The notes below the pieces were generated by a model. That model had not been told where the DNA came from. It saw only the letters and a program-made list of their open reading frames with translations, and searched no databases. Both the position numbers and the translations under genes were made by a program. 64,000 nucleotides of DNA, taken from Amycolatopsis suaedae (GTDB lineage Bacteria; Actinomycetota; Actinomycetes; Mycobacteriales; Pseudonocardiaceae). Shown here piece by piece: positions 1 to 9,208 of this stretch. The stretch's first letter is position 1. Every line of letters begins with the position of its first letter. Location: contig NZ_SFCC01000012.1 of the NCBI RefSeq assembly GCF_004214935.1, forward strand, positions 1 to 64,000, written 5' to 3'.

Positions 1-3000
1 ATGCGCATTCGTCCCCGAAATACCGAACGACGACACACCCGCCCGACGCGGACCCTCCGGCCACGACACCGGCTCCGCCAGCAACTCCACCGCACCAGCC
101 GACCAGTCGACATGCGGGCTCGGCGCGTCGACGTGGAGTGTCCTGGGCAGGAGTGCGTGCCGCATGGCGTACACGGCCTTGATCACCCCGGCGACACCGG
201 CGGCGGCCTGGGTGTGCCCCAGGTTCGACTTCAGCGATCCCAGCCACAGCGGCCGGTCCCGGTCCTGGCCGTAGGTCGCCAGCACCGCGTGCGCCTCGAT
301 CGGGTCACCCAGCCGCGTCCCCGTCCCGTGGGCTTCCACCATGTCCACATCGGACGGCGACAGCCCCGCATCGGCCAGCGCCGCCCGGATCACCCGCTGC
401 TGGGACAGGCCGTTCGGGGCGGTCAGGCCGTTGGACGCACCATCGGAATTCACCGCACTGCCCCGCACCACCGCCAGCACCCGGTGCCCGTTCCGCCGCG
501 CGTCCGACAACCGCTCCAGCACCAGCATCCCGGCACCCTCGGACCAGCTCGTCCCGTCGGCCGCGGCGGCGAACGCCTTGCAGCGGCCGTCGGCCGCGAG
601 GCCGCCCTGCCGCTCGAACTCGGTGAACATGCCCGGGGTCGCCATCACCGACACGCCACCGGCCAGCGCCAGCGTGCACTCCCCCTGCCGCAACGCCCGC
701 ACCGCCAGATGAATCGCCACCAGCGACGACGAACACGCCGTATCCACCGTCAACGCCGGACCCGTCAACCCCAGCGTGTACGCGATCCGCCCGGACAACA
801 CACTCGGCGTGCCGCCGGTCAGCACATGGCCGCGGACCTCGTCGCCGGCGTCGGCGAGCCGCTGGCCGTACTGGTGGTCGGTCGCGCCGACGAACACCCC
901 GGTGCGGGTCCCACGCAGCGAGTGCGGGTCGATCCCGGCCCGTTCGACGGCCTCCCACGAGGTCTCCAGCAGCAGCCGCTGCTGCGGGTCCATCGCCAGC
1001 GCCTCCCGAGGGCCGACACCGAAGAACGCGGCGTCGAACAGTGCCGCACCGGGCAGGAACCCGCCGACGACCGGTGTGTCCCAGCCCCGGTCGGCGGGCG
1101 GGCCGGACACCGCGTCCACGCCTTCGGCGACCAGTCGCCACAACGCCTCCGGGGTGTCGGCCCCGCCCGGGTACCGGCACCCTGCCGCGACAATCGCGAT
1201 GGGCTCGGAGTCGGCCACCACGCGCGGCTCCGGCTCGGCCGGGTCACCGGCCAGTTCGGCGTGGACGAACCGCGCCAGCCGCCGCGGCGTGGGGTGGTCG
1301 AACACCGACGTCGACGGCAGCCGCAGGCCGGTGAACACGGTGTCGAGCGCGGCACACAGTTCGACACCGGCCATGGAGTCGATGCCGAGGTCGGTGAACG
1401 TCGCGTCGGCGTCGGCCGGTGCACCGGTCAGCTCGGCCACGGCGGACCGGACGGCCGCCAGCACGTCGGCCTCGGGCACCGCCACCGGAGTGTCCACAGT
1501 GGCCTGTTCGGGCCAGAAGCGGCGGCGCTGGAAGGCATAGGTGGGCAGCGGCACCCGGCGGGCGCCGAGTGCGGCCCAGTCCGGCGGCGCGACCGGGGCG
1601 GACGGCCGGAGGTCGGCGAGCCCGGCGAGCAGTTCCTCCCGGCCGGCCGCCACCACGGTGGCCTCGTGCTCGAACCGGGTGCGGGTGGTGGCCAGCGAGA
1701 AGGCGACGTCGGCCACCCGCAGCTCCGGGTGCTCCAGCAGGTACGCCCGCAGCCGCGCGGCCTGCGCCCGCAGCGCCCCGGGCGTCCGCCCGGAGACCAC
1801 ACACGGCACCGGAACGTCAGGACGGTGGCCCTCCGGTGTCTCGGCCGGGGACTGCGCCAGGACCACGTGACAGTTCGTCCCGCCCATGCCGAACGAGCTG
1901 ACCCCGGCGATCCGCGGCCCGGGCCACGGGCTGGTCTCGGTGACCACCCGCAGCCCGTCCAGCACGACCCCCGGCCGCTCGAAGTTGAGGCTGGCCGGGA
2001 TCTGCCCGTGTGCCACCGACAGCACCGTCTTGAGCAGGCCGGCGATCCCGGCCGCGCCCTCCAGGTGCCCGATGTTGGTCTTGACCGAACCGACCGGCAG
2101 CGGGTCCGGCCTGCCCAGTACCGCGCCCAGCGCGGCGGCCTCCACCGGGTCGCCGACCCGGGTGCCGGTGCCGTGCAGCTCCACGTAACCCACGTCGGCC
2201 GGGGCGACGCCCGCGTCCGCGCATGCGGCACGGACGACCTCCCGCTGCGCCGTCTCGTCCGGCGTGGTCAGCCCGGTCGTGGCACCGTCGTTGTTGACCG
2301 CGCTGCCGCGGATGACGCAGTACACCCGGTCGCCGTCGGCGACGGCCGCGGACAGCGGCTTGAGCACCACGAACCCGCCGCCCTCACCGCGGGCGTAGCC
2401 GTTGGCGCGGGCGTCGAAGGTGTAGCACTCGCCGTCCGGCGACAGGCCGCCGAACGCGCGGGCCGCGACCGTGCCCTCGGCCAGCAGGTTCAGGTGCACC
2501 CCGCCGGCGAGCGCGACGGCGGACTCGCCGCGGCGCAGGCTCTGCACCGCCAGGTGCACCGCGACCAGTGCCGACGACTGCGCGGAGTCGACCACCACGC
2601 TCGGCCCGCGCAGGCCGAACGCGTGCGAGATCCGGTTGGCGATCAGGCCGCGGGTCACGCCGGTCAGCGTGTGCGCGGTGGTGGCGGCCATCCCGCGGCG
2701 GGCCAGCAGGGTCGCGTAGTCGTCGCCGATCGCCCCGGCGAACACCCCGGTGGCGGTCCCGGCCAGTGCCGCCGGGACGACGCCCGCGTCCTCCAGCGCC
2801 TCCCACGCCAGCTCCAGCGCGAACCGCTGCCGGGGGTCCAGTTCGACGGCCTCGCGGTCACCGATACCGAAGAACTCCGCGTCGAAGTCGGCCACGCCGT
2901 CGACGAACCCGCCGCGGCGCACCCCGGCCCGTTCCCAGGCGTCCCGGTCGTCGCCGGAGACCTCCCAGCGCCCGGCGGGGACCTCGGTGATCGCGCTGCG

Positions 3001-3090
3001 GCCGTCCCGCAGCAGCGCCCAGAACCGCTCCGGACCCGCCGCTCCCGGCAGCCGGCAGGACAGTCCGACCACCGCGACCTCACCGGTCAC
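1..3090 (-). CDS. Modular type I polyketide synthase, loading module (KSQ-ACP) and start of module 1 (partial)
   Basis: This is the first 1030 codons of a modular PKS; the frame is open to the left edge. The GTG start at 3090 overlaps the upstream glycosyltransferase stop (GTGA) and there is no N-terminal docking helix, as expected for a protein that starts a chain. Domains: a KS at about residues 1-425 whose active-site motif reads DSAQSSAL, with Gln171 in place of Cys (KSQ, a decarboxylase type); a KS-AT-type linker (about 430-500) that runs straight into the post-AT motif RVPLPTYAFQRRRFW; an ACP (about 535-610, DLGIDSM, phosphopantetheine Ser572); and an extender KS from about 630 with DTACSSSL (Cys786), ending at the window edge near its NAH motif. 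No acyltransferase lies between the KSQ and the ACP, although both linkers are present. A malonyl-type unit would therefore have to be loaded in trans. The product is not recognised. Confidence 0.95.
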   Translation of the reverse strand, partial: MTGEVAVVGLSCRLPGAAGPERFWALLRDGRSAITEVPAGRWEVSGDDRDAWERAGVRRGGFVDGVADFDAEFFGIGDREAVELDPRQRFALELAWEALEDAGVVPAALAGTATGVFAGAIGDDYATLLARRGMAATTAHTLTGVTRGLIANRISHAFGLRGPSVVVDSAQSSALVAVHLAVQSLRRGESAVALAGGVHLNLLAEGTVAARAFGGLSPDGECYTFDARANGYARGEGGGFVVLKPLSAAVADGDRVYCVIRGSAVNNDGATTGLTTPDETAQREVVRAACADAGVAPADVGYVELHGTGTRVGDPVEAAALGAVLGRPDPLPVGSVKTNIGHLEGAAGIAGLLKTVLSVAHGQIPASLNFERPGVVLDGLRVVTETSPWPGPRIAGVSSFGMGGTNCHVVLAQSPAETPEGHRPDVPVPCVVSGRTPGALRAQAARLRAYLLEHPELRVADVAFSLATTRTRFEHEATVVAAGREELLAGLADLRPSAPVAPPDWAALGARRVPLPTYAFQRRRFWPEQATVDTPVAVPEADVLAAVRSAVAELTGAPADADATFTDLGIDSMAGVELCAALDTVFTGLRLPSTSVFDHPTPRRLARFVHAELAGDPAEPEPRVVADSEPIAIVAAGCRYPGGADTPEALWRLVAEGVDAVSGPPADRGWDTPVVGGFLPGAALFDAAFFGVGPREALAMDPQQRLLLETSWEAVERAGIDPHSLRGTRTGVFVGATDHQYGQRLADAGDEVRGHVLTGGTPSVLSGRIAYTLGLTGPALTVDTACSSSLVAIHLAVRALRQGECTLALAGGVSVMATPGMFTEFERQGGLAADGRCKAFAAAADGTSWSEGAGMLVLERLSDARRNGHRVLAVVRGSAVNSDGASNGLTAPNGLSQQRVIRAALADAGLSPSDVDMVEAHGTGTRLGDPIEAHAVLATYGQDRDRPLWLGSLKSNLGHTQAAAGVAGVIKAVYAMRHALLPRTLHVDAPSPHVDWSAGAVELLAEPVSWPEGPRRAGVSSFGISGTNAH

Positions 3091-4211
3091 AGCAGCCGCT
3101 CCACGATCCCGGCCACCTCCACCGGCGACGGCTGGGCCTCGATCCCGGCCCGCACCTGGGCCGCCCGCTGCCGGTAGGCCGGTTCGGCCACCAGCTTGGC
3201 GCAGGTGTCGGCGACGTCGCCCGGGTCGGTCGTGCCGGTGGTCAGCGCGACGCCCACGCCGAGCCGCGCGACGTCGCCGGCGTAGCCGAACTCGTCGGTG
3301 AACAGCGACATCGCCACCTGCGGGACACCGAGCGCCAGCGCGGTCATCGTGGAACCCGACCCGCCGTGGTGCACCAGCGCGTCACAGGTCGGCAGGATCT
3401 TGCCCAGCGGCAGCCAGCCGATCAGCCGGACGTCGTCGGGCAGCTCGGGCAGGTCCGGCCGGACCCGGTGGCCCACGGCGAGCAGCACCTCGAAGCCGTC
3501 GCCGATCAGCCGCCGTGCCGTCTCGGCGAGCCGGCCCGCCGCACGCGGGCTGTTGCCCGCGGTGTTGCCCGAGGTCAGGCACACCCGCGGCCTGCCGGAC
3601 GGCCGCAGTGTCCACAGTGGAAGCGAGCCGGTGCCGTTGAACGGGATGAACCGCATGCGCTGGACGTCCGGGGTGGCTCCGTACAGCTCGGCGGGCCGGG
3701 CCTGGATGGTCAGTGCCGGGTGGTCGACGTCGGCCGCGGCCAGCTCGTCGGCCAGTTCCTCGCGGGAGGCGGGCGGGATCTCCGCGGGGATCGGCATCCC
3801 CCACTCGTGCAGCACCACGGGGATGTCGCGCCGGGCGGCGGCGATGCGGGCACCGAACTCGACGACGTCGGTCACGACGAGGTCGGGCCGCCAGGTGTCC
3901 AGCAGCCGTCCGGTCGGTTCCAGCAGCAGCCTGCTGGCCCGGCCGAACCCCCGGCCCTCCCTGGTGAGCTTGCCGGACATGGTCGACGGTTCGGGAAGTT
4001 TCTCACCGCGCGGGCCGAAGCCGGCCAGCGAGGCGACGTCCAGCTCGTCGAGCACCGGCACGTGGGACAGGCCCGCGCCGGTGATCCGGGGTGCCAGGTC
4101 GGCGGGCGCGGACACCAGCACGTCGTGGCCCCTGGCCTGCAGCACACTGGCCAGCGGCACCATCGGCGCGAAGTGCGACCAGTGCGGCAGGAAGCTGAAC
4201 AGTACGCGCAT
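3087..4211 (-). CDS. GT1-family glycosyltransferase (macrolide type), glycosyltransferase 1
   Basis: A 374-residue GT-B fold enzyme expected to move a deoxysugar from an NDP-sugar to the polyketide aglycone or to another sugar. The start MRVLFSFLPHWSHFAPM at 4211 is chosen because the upstream PKS stop overlaps it (TGATG) and because the N-terminal Rossmann strand matches the EryCIII/DesVII-like family. The C-terminal nucleotide-sugar region has the classic VHHGGSGS motif. It shares HEWGMPIP and TWRPDLV segments with glycosyltransferase 3 (12859-13986) and looks like a close paralogue; glycosyltransferase 2 is more distant. It lies between the iterative PKS and the modular PKS in one coupled operon. 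The sugar and acceptor cannot be read from sequence alone. Confidence 0.93.
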   Translation of the reverse strand: MRVLFSFLPHWSHFAPMVPLASVLQARGHDVLVSAPADLAPRITGAGLSHVPVLDELDVASLAGFGPRGEKLPEPSTMSGKLTREGRGFGRASRLLLEPTGRLLDTWRPDLVVTDVVEFGARIAAARRDIPVVLHEWGMPIPAEIPPASREELADELAAADVDHPALTIQARPAELYGATPDVQRMRFIPFNGTGSLPLWTLRPSGRPRVCLTSGNTAGNSPRAAGRLAETARRLIGDGFEVLLAVGHRVRPDLPELPDDVRLIGWLPLGKILPTCDALVHHGGSGSTMTALALGVPQVAMSLFTDEFGYAGDVARLGVGVALTTGTTDPGDVADTCAKLVAEPAYRQRAAQVRAGIEAQPSPVEVAGIVERLL

Positions 4212-7200
4212 CAACGCTCCAGCAGGGGTAGGAGATGGTCGGCGATGGCCGAGACCGTCGGCGACTGCCACAGCAGGGTGGGCGGCAGGGTGGTGTCGAA
4301 GCGCTTGTCCAGCCGGCGGCGGACCATGATCGTCAGGATCGAGTCCAGTCCCTGCTCGGCCAGCGACCGCTCCGGGTCGAGGTCGGCCGGGGAGAGCTTC
4401 ATCTCCCTGGCGATCTGCGCCCGGACCTCCTCGACGAGACCGGCCCGGTCCAGCACGGCGGGTTCCGCTGCCGCCGGCTCACTGTCCGTTTCGGACAGTT
4501 CGGACAGCACCGGCGTGGTGGTGTCCAGGCCCGAGGGGCGCAGCACGGTGTAGGCGCCGCTGCCGCGGGCGGCGGCGTGGTCCCACGCGGCGATGACGTC
4601 GTCCTCGGTGACCCCGGGCACCAGGCCCAGGACGAGGGTGAGCCCGTCCCCGGCGGCCCGGTGCGCGACGATCGCGTCGACGAACGCCGCCGCCGACCCG
4701 TCACCGGCCCGTTCGCTCACCCCGGCGACCTGTTCACCGGAGCTGACCAGCACCAGGAAGTCCAGGTCCGCCGTGCCGAACCGCTCGTGGACCAGCCACG
4801 GGCCCAGCGCACGGGTCCGCAGCGCCACCCGCAGGTCGGTGTCGTCGACCTCGGCCAGGCCCGGTTCCTCCGCCGCCGCCGTCACGCACACCACGCCGCG
4901 GATCGGCGGCAGGCCGTACCGGTCGGTGTCGCTGAGCAGCGCCGCCTGCGACGGGTCGGTGATGTCGAGGTTGACCACCCGCACGGCGATCCCCGCCGCC
5001 TCCAGGCCACGCACGTTGTCGATCTGGGCCAGCATGTGTTCGTCCGTTGTGGACTCCCACTTCGACCGGGCGGGGAACCGCTCGGCCGTGGTGAACAGGA
5101 TCCGCCGCGCACCGGCCTCGGCCAGCCGCCGCGCCACCCGCAGCCCGAGCGACGTCGGCCCGCCGGTGACCAGGTAGGTGCCGTCCGGCCGGCACCGCGG
5201 CGCCTCACTGGCGGGTTCGCGGTCGGCCCGGCGCAGCCTGCCCACCAGCGCCCGGCCGCCGCGCAGCGCCACCACCGGCTCCCCCGGCGCGGCCCGCACC
5301 ACCGACCGGACCGCCTCGGCTGGCGTGTCCGGTTCGACGTCGACGATGCCGCCCCACAGGCCGGGATGCGACGTCGCGGCGACCCGGCCCAGGCCGGCGA
5401 TCGCGGCGGCGGCCGGTGCCACCGGCTGCTCGCCGTCGGCGCCGGTGACCACGCCGTTGGTCGTGACGCACCACAGGCGGACGGTGTCGTGGCCGGCGTA
5501 GCGGCGCACCGTCCGGGCCAGCAGGCCGGTGTAGGCGGCGGCCGACTCCGGTGCGGCCGGGGCCAGCACCAGCACGACGTCGGCCGGGCCGGTCAGCGTC
5601 GCCGGGTCGAACGCGCTCGCGGCGGTGACCGGCCGGTCACCGGCCAGCCGCTGGGCCAGCTCCACGTCCTCGCCGACCACGACCAGCTCGCGGTCCTCGC
5701 CCGGGGTCAGCTCGACCGGACGCCACACCAGCTCGTGCACGAGCCTGCGCGGGTCGGCGTCCAGTGCCTGGTCGCCGATCACCGCGTAGACGAGGCCGGT
5801 GACGGTGGCGGCGACGTCGCCGGACGGCCCGGTGACCGTCACGTCGACGGCGTCCGGCCGCCCGGCGCACACGGTGATGTCGACGGTCGCGGACTTCGGC
5901 GGCTCGCCGGTCACGGCGATCCGGTCGGCCGCGACGACCATGCGCAGTACCGGGTCACCGGGGTAGGTCACCGGCGCGAGCGTGAGCACGGCGTCGAGCA
6001 GCGGTGCCCAGGACGGGCGGCCGCCCGGGTCGAAGGTGACCTGGCCGCGCAGCGCGCCCTCGCCGCGGCCCAGTTCCGCGACGGTCCAGTCGAACCCGGT
6101 GGACGGCACGCCCACCGCGCTCAGCCGGTCCCCGACCAGCGTGGGCGGCACGGCCGGAAGGCCCGCCGGTGCCGCGCCGGCGCGGTCGAGCACGGCAGGG
6201 CCGGGCCCGTCCACCACGGCGTCGGCGTGGGTGATCCACTGGCCGTCCGGGGCGCGGGAGGCCAGCCGGACCGCGTCGCCGTCGGCGACCACCTGCACCT
6301 CCCGTGGCTCGGCGGTCATCAGCGGGCGGCGCAGCGCCACGTCCCGCAGCACCGGTGCCGGGCCGTCGGGTGCGGCGGCGTCGAAGAACGAGGTGAGGAA
6401 CACGGCGGCGGGCACGATCTCGACGCCGTTGATCGTGTGGCTGCCCGGGTAGGGCCTGCTGCTGTCGTCGAGCGTGGTCTGCCACAGCCGCAGCCCGCTG
6501 CCCGCGACCGGGGTGACGGCGCCGAGCAGCGTGTGGCTCGCCGGGTCGTGCGGCCGGGGGCCGCCGCCGGACTCGGGCGTCCACCACAGGCGGCGGTGCC
6601 GCCACGGGTTGACCGGCAGGTCGGCGGGTCCGGTGGCCGGGAACAGGCGGGACCAGTCGACGGGGACACCGGCGCAGTGCGCCTCGCCGAGCGCGGCGAG
6701 CATGGTCTCGTGTTCGGGCCGGTCGCGGCGCAGCGTCGAGCCGACGAACGCGTCGATCCCGTGGTGTGCCAGCGTTTCGCCGATCGAGTGGGTCACCACC
6801 GGGTGAGCGGAGATCTCCAGGAACGCGCGGTAGCCGTCCTGTGCCGCGGCCAGCACGGCCGGTGCCAGCCGCACCGGGTTGCGCAGGTTGGCCGCCCAGT
6901 AGGCGCCGTCGAACTTCACCTCGGCCCGCGGGTCGTCCAGTGCCGTGGTGTAGACCGGCAGGACCGGGGCGGCGGCCGGCAGGTCCGCGACGGCGGCCAG
7001 CTCGGCGGTGAGCGGGTCCATCTGCGGGCTGTGGAACGCCACGTCGGAGGCGACGCGGCGCACCGTGATCCCCTCGGCCTGCCACCCGGCCACCACCTCG
7101 CCGACCGCGGCGGGATCGCCGGAGACCACAGTGGACACCGGGGAGGACACGATGGCCGCCTCGACGCCCTCGGTGCCGGCCAGCCGCCGCGTGACCTCGT

Positions 7201-9208
7201 CGAAGGGCAGGCCGACCATGGCCATCGCCCCGTTGCCGGCCACGCGCTCCAGCAGCCGGGAGCGCCGGCAGATCAGCCGGGCACCGGACTCCAGGTCGAG
7301 CGCGCCCGCCGTCACCGCCGCGGCGATCTCCCCCACCGAGTGGCCGATCACCGCGTCCGGGACGACCCCGTGTGCCTTCCACAGCGCGGCCAGCCCCACC
7401 TGGACGGCGAAGATCATGGTCTGGACCCTGGCGACGTCGGCACCGTCGCCGAGGTCACCGCCGAGCAGGACCTCCCTCGGGGTGAAGCCGATCTCCTCGG
7501 CGAACACCGGCGCCAGCTCGTCGATCACCGACGCGAACACCGGATTCGACCCGATCAGCTCGCGGCCCATGCCCGCCCACTGCGAGCCGTGGCCGGAGAA
7601 CACCCACACCAGTCCCGCGCCCGCCGGTGCCGCGGTGGCGGTGGCGACGGTGTCCGCGGGCTCGTCGGCCGCGACCGCGTACAGGCCCGCGGCCAGCCCA
7701 GCCAGGTCCGCGGCGACCACGGCCGCCCGGTGCGGCAGGTGCGACCGGCGGCAGGCGAGCGTGTGACCGACCGACGCCGGGGTCAGGGCCGCGTCCGGCT
7801 CGCCGAGCCGGTCGGCCAGGCGGCCGGCGTGCAGGCGCAGCGCCTCCTCCGAGGCGGCCGACAGCGGGAACACGCGTGGCCTGCCGGTGCCGCCCACCGT
7901 GGCGGGCGCCCGGTCGGGTGCCTGCTCGAGCACGACGTGGGCGATGGTGCCGCCGTAGCCGAAACCGGAGACGCACGCGCGGCGCGGGCCGCCGGTGTCC
8001 GGCCAGGGCAGTTCCTCGGCGGCGATCCGCAAACCGTTGTCCTGCCACGGAATCGCCGGGTTCGGCCCGGTGGCCAGCGGGCTGGCGGGGATCCGCGCGT
8101 GCCCGAGCGCGAGCACCGCCTTGACGACGCTGGCGATGCCGGCGGCACCCTCCAGATGCCCGATGTTGGCCTTGACCGAGCCGACCGGGCAGGCGCTGTC
8201 CCGCCCCGCCCCGTAGACGGCGCTCAGCGCCGCCGCCTCCAGCGGGTCGCCGAGCAGCGTGCCGGTGCCGTGTGCCTCGACGAAACCGACCGTGTGCGGC
8301 TCGATCCCGGCCGCCCGGCAGGCACGGACCATCACGTGTTCCTGCGCGGCCCCGTTGGGCGCCATGATGCCCGGGGTGTGGCCGTCCTGACTGACCGCGC
8401 TGCCGCGGACCACCGCCAGCACCCGGTCACCGTCGCGCTCGGCGTCGGCCAGCAGTTTGAGCACCACCACACCGCAGCCCTCGCCTCGGCCGTAACCGTC
8501 GGCCGTGGCGTCGAACGCCTTCGACCGGCCGTCGGCGGCCAGCGCGCCCGCCAGGTCGAGGGTGACCGTCTCCCCCGGTGAGACCAGGATGTTCACCCCG
8601 CCGGCCAGCGCCAGCGTGCTCTCGCCCAGGCGCAGGCTCTGGCAGGCCAGGTGCAGCGCGACCAGCGACGCCGAGCAGGCGGTGTCCACTGCCAGGCTCG
8701 GCCCGCGCAGGTCCAGCGCGTGCGACACCCGGTTGGCCACCGCGCAGCGGGCGGCGCCGATCCCGCTCCAGGCGTCCATGTTGGCGATGTCCTCGAGCAG
8801 GTGCCTGCGGTAGTCGTCGGTGCACGAGCCGACGAACACCCCGGTCTCGCTGCCTGCCAGCGACCGGGGCGGGATGCCGGCGTGCTCCAGCGCCTCCCAG
8901 GCGACCTCCAGCAGGATGCGCTGCTGCGGGTCCATCAGTTCGGCCTCGCGGGGCGAGATGCCGAAGAAGTCGGCGTCGAAACCGGCGATGTCGCCGAGGA
9001 AACTGCCGCGCCGCACGGTCGCGGCCAGCGCGGCGGCCTGCCGCGGGCCGGCGTCGGCATAGGACTGCCACCGCTGCGCGGGGACGTCGGTGGTGGTGTC
9101 GCGGCCCTCCCGCAACAGATCCCAGAACCGCTGCGGGGTGTCGGCGTCGCCGGGGAACCGGCAGCCGATCCCGACGATGGCGACCGGGGCGACCGGGTCG
9201 GCGTTCAC
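4211..9208 (-). CDS. Iterative type I PKS (KS-AT-DH/TH-degenerate KR-ACP), orsellinate/6-MSA-synthase type
   Basis: A 1665-residue single-module synthase of the ChlB1/AviM group that makes a small aromatic acid from acetyl and malonyl units. Domains: KS (Cys178 in DTACSASL), AT (Ser624 in GHSVGE, with the malonyl-type motif VAFHSPQMD), a DH/thiohydrolase-like fold (His924 in HTINGVEIVP), a KR-like region from about 1340, and a C-terminal ACP (Ser1623 in EQGLDSI). The KR is damaged: the nucleotide loop reads TGGPTSLG, and the segment that should hold the Tyr and Asn reads DGSAAAFVDAI, giving Asp and Ala at those places. Without ketoreduction the tetraketide would cyclise to orsellinic acid rather than 6-methylsalicylic acid; this is inference. 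The GTG start overlaps the stop of the KASIII-like gene, its likely partner for passing on the aryl group. Confidence 0.93.
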   Translation of the reverse strand: MNADPVAPVAIVGIGCRFPGDADTPQRFWDLLREGRDTTTDVPAQRWQSYADAGPRQAAALAATVRRGSFLGDIAGFDADFFGISPREAELMDPQQRILLEVAWEALEHAGIPPRSLAGSETGVFVGSCTDDYRRHLLEDIANMDAWSGIGAARCAVANRVSHALDLRGPSLAVDTACSASLVALHLACQSLRLGESTLALAGGVNILVSPGETVTLDLAGALAADGRSKAFDATADGYGRGEGCGVVVLKLLADAERDGDRVLAVVRGSAVSQDGHTPGIMAPNGAAQEHVMVRACRAAGIEPHTVGFVEAHGTGTLLGDPLEAAALSAVYGAGRDSACPVGSVKANIGHLEGAAGIASVVKAVLALGHARIPASPLATGPNPAIPWQDNGLRIAAEELPWPDTGGPRRACVSGFGYGGTIAHVVLEQAPDRAPATVGGTGRPRVFPLSAASEEALRLHAGRLADRLGEPDAALTPASVGHTLACRRSHLPHRAAVVAADLAGLAAGLYAVAADEPADTVATATAAPAGAGLVWVFSGHGSQWAGMGRELIGSNPVFASVIDELAPVFAEEIGFTPREVLLGGDLGDGADVARVQTMIFAVQVGLAALWKAHGVVPDAVIGHSVGEIAAAVTAGALDLESGARLICRRSRLLERVAGNGAMAMVGLPFDEVTRRLAGTEGVEAAIVSSPVSTVVSGDPAAVGEVVAGWQAEGITVRRVASDVAFHSPQMDPLTAELAAVADLPAAAPVLPVYTTALDDPRAEVKFDGAYWAANLRNPVRLAPAVLAAAQDGYRAFLEISAHPVVTHSIGETLAHHGIDAFVGSTLRRDRPEHETMLAALGEAHCAGVPVDWSRLFPATGPADLPVNPWRHRRLWWTPESGGGPRPHDPASHTLLGAVTPVAGSGLRLWQTTLDDSSRPYPGSHTINGVEIVPAAVFLTSFFDAAAPDGPAPVLRDVALRRPLMTAEPREVQVVADGDAVRLASRAPDGQWITHADAVVDGPGPAVLDRAGAAPAGLPAVPPTLVGDRLSAVGVPSTGFDWTVAELGRGEGALRGQVTFDPGGRPSWAPLLDAVLTLAPVTYPGDPVLRMVVAADRIAVTGEPPKSATVDITVCAGRPDAVDVTVTGPSGDVAATVTGLVYAVIGDQALDADPRRLVHELVWRPVELTPGEDRELVVVGEDVELAQRLAGDRPVTAASAFDPATLTGPADVVLVLAPAAPESAAAYTGLLARTVRRYAGHDTVRLWCVTTNGVVTGADGEQPVAPAAAAIAGLGRVAATSHPGLWGGIVDVEPDTPAEAVRSVVRAAPGEPVVALRGGRALVGRLRRADREPASEAPRCRPDGTYLVTGGPTSLGLRVARRLAEAGARRILFTTAERFPARSKWESTTDEHMLAQIDNVRGLEAAGIAVRVVNLDITDPSQAALLSDTDRYGLPPIRGVVCVTAAAEEPGLAEVDDTDLRVALRTRALGPWLVHERFGTADLDFLVLVSSGEQVAGVSERAGDGSAAAFVDAIVAHRAAGDGLTLVLGLVPGVTEDDVIAAWDHAAARGSGAYTVLRPSGLDTTTPVLSELSETDSEPAAAEPAVLDRAGLVEEVRAQIAREMKLSPADLDPERSLAEQGLDSILTIMVRRRLDKRFDTTLPPTLLWQSPTVSAIADHLLPLLER

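Noticed and set aside
1..3177. Long open frame on the plus strand across the modular PKS
   Set aside because: High GC makes antisense frames open. The translation is Arg/Gly/His-rich without domains, while the minus strand gives clear KS, linker and ACP motifs.
4235..8581. 1448-codon open frame on the plus strand opposite the iterative PKS
   Set aside because: It is a shadow of the PKS gene; it is low complexity, with no homology-like motif and no ribosome site.
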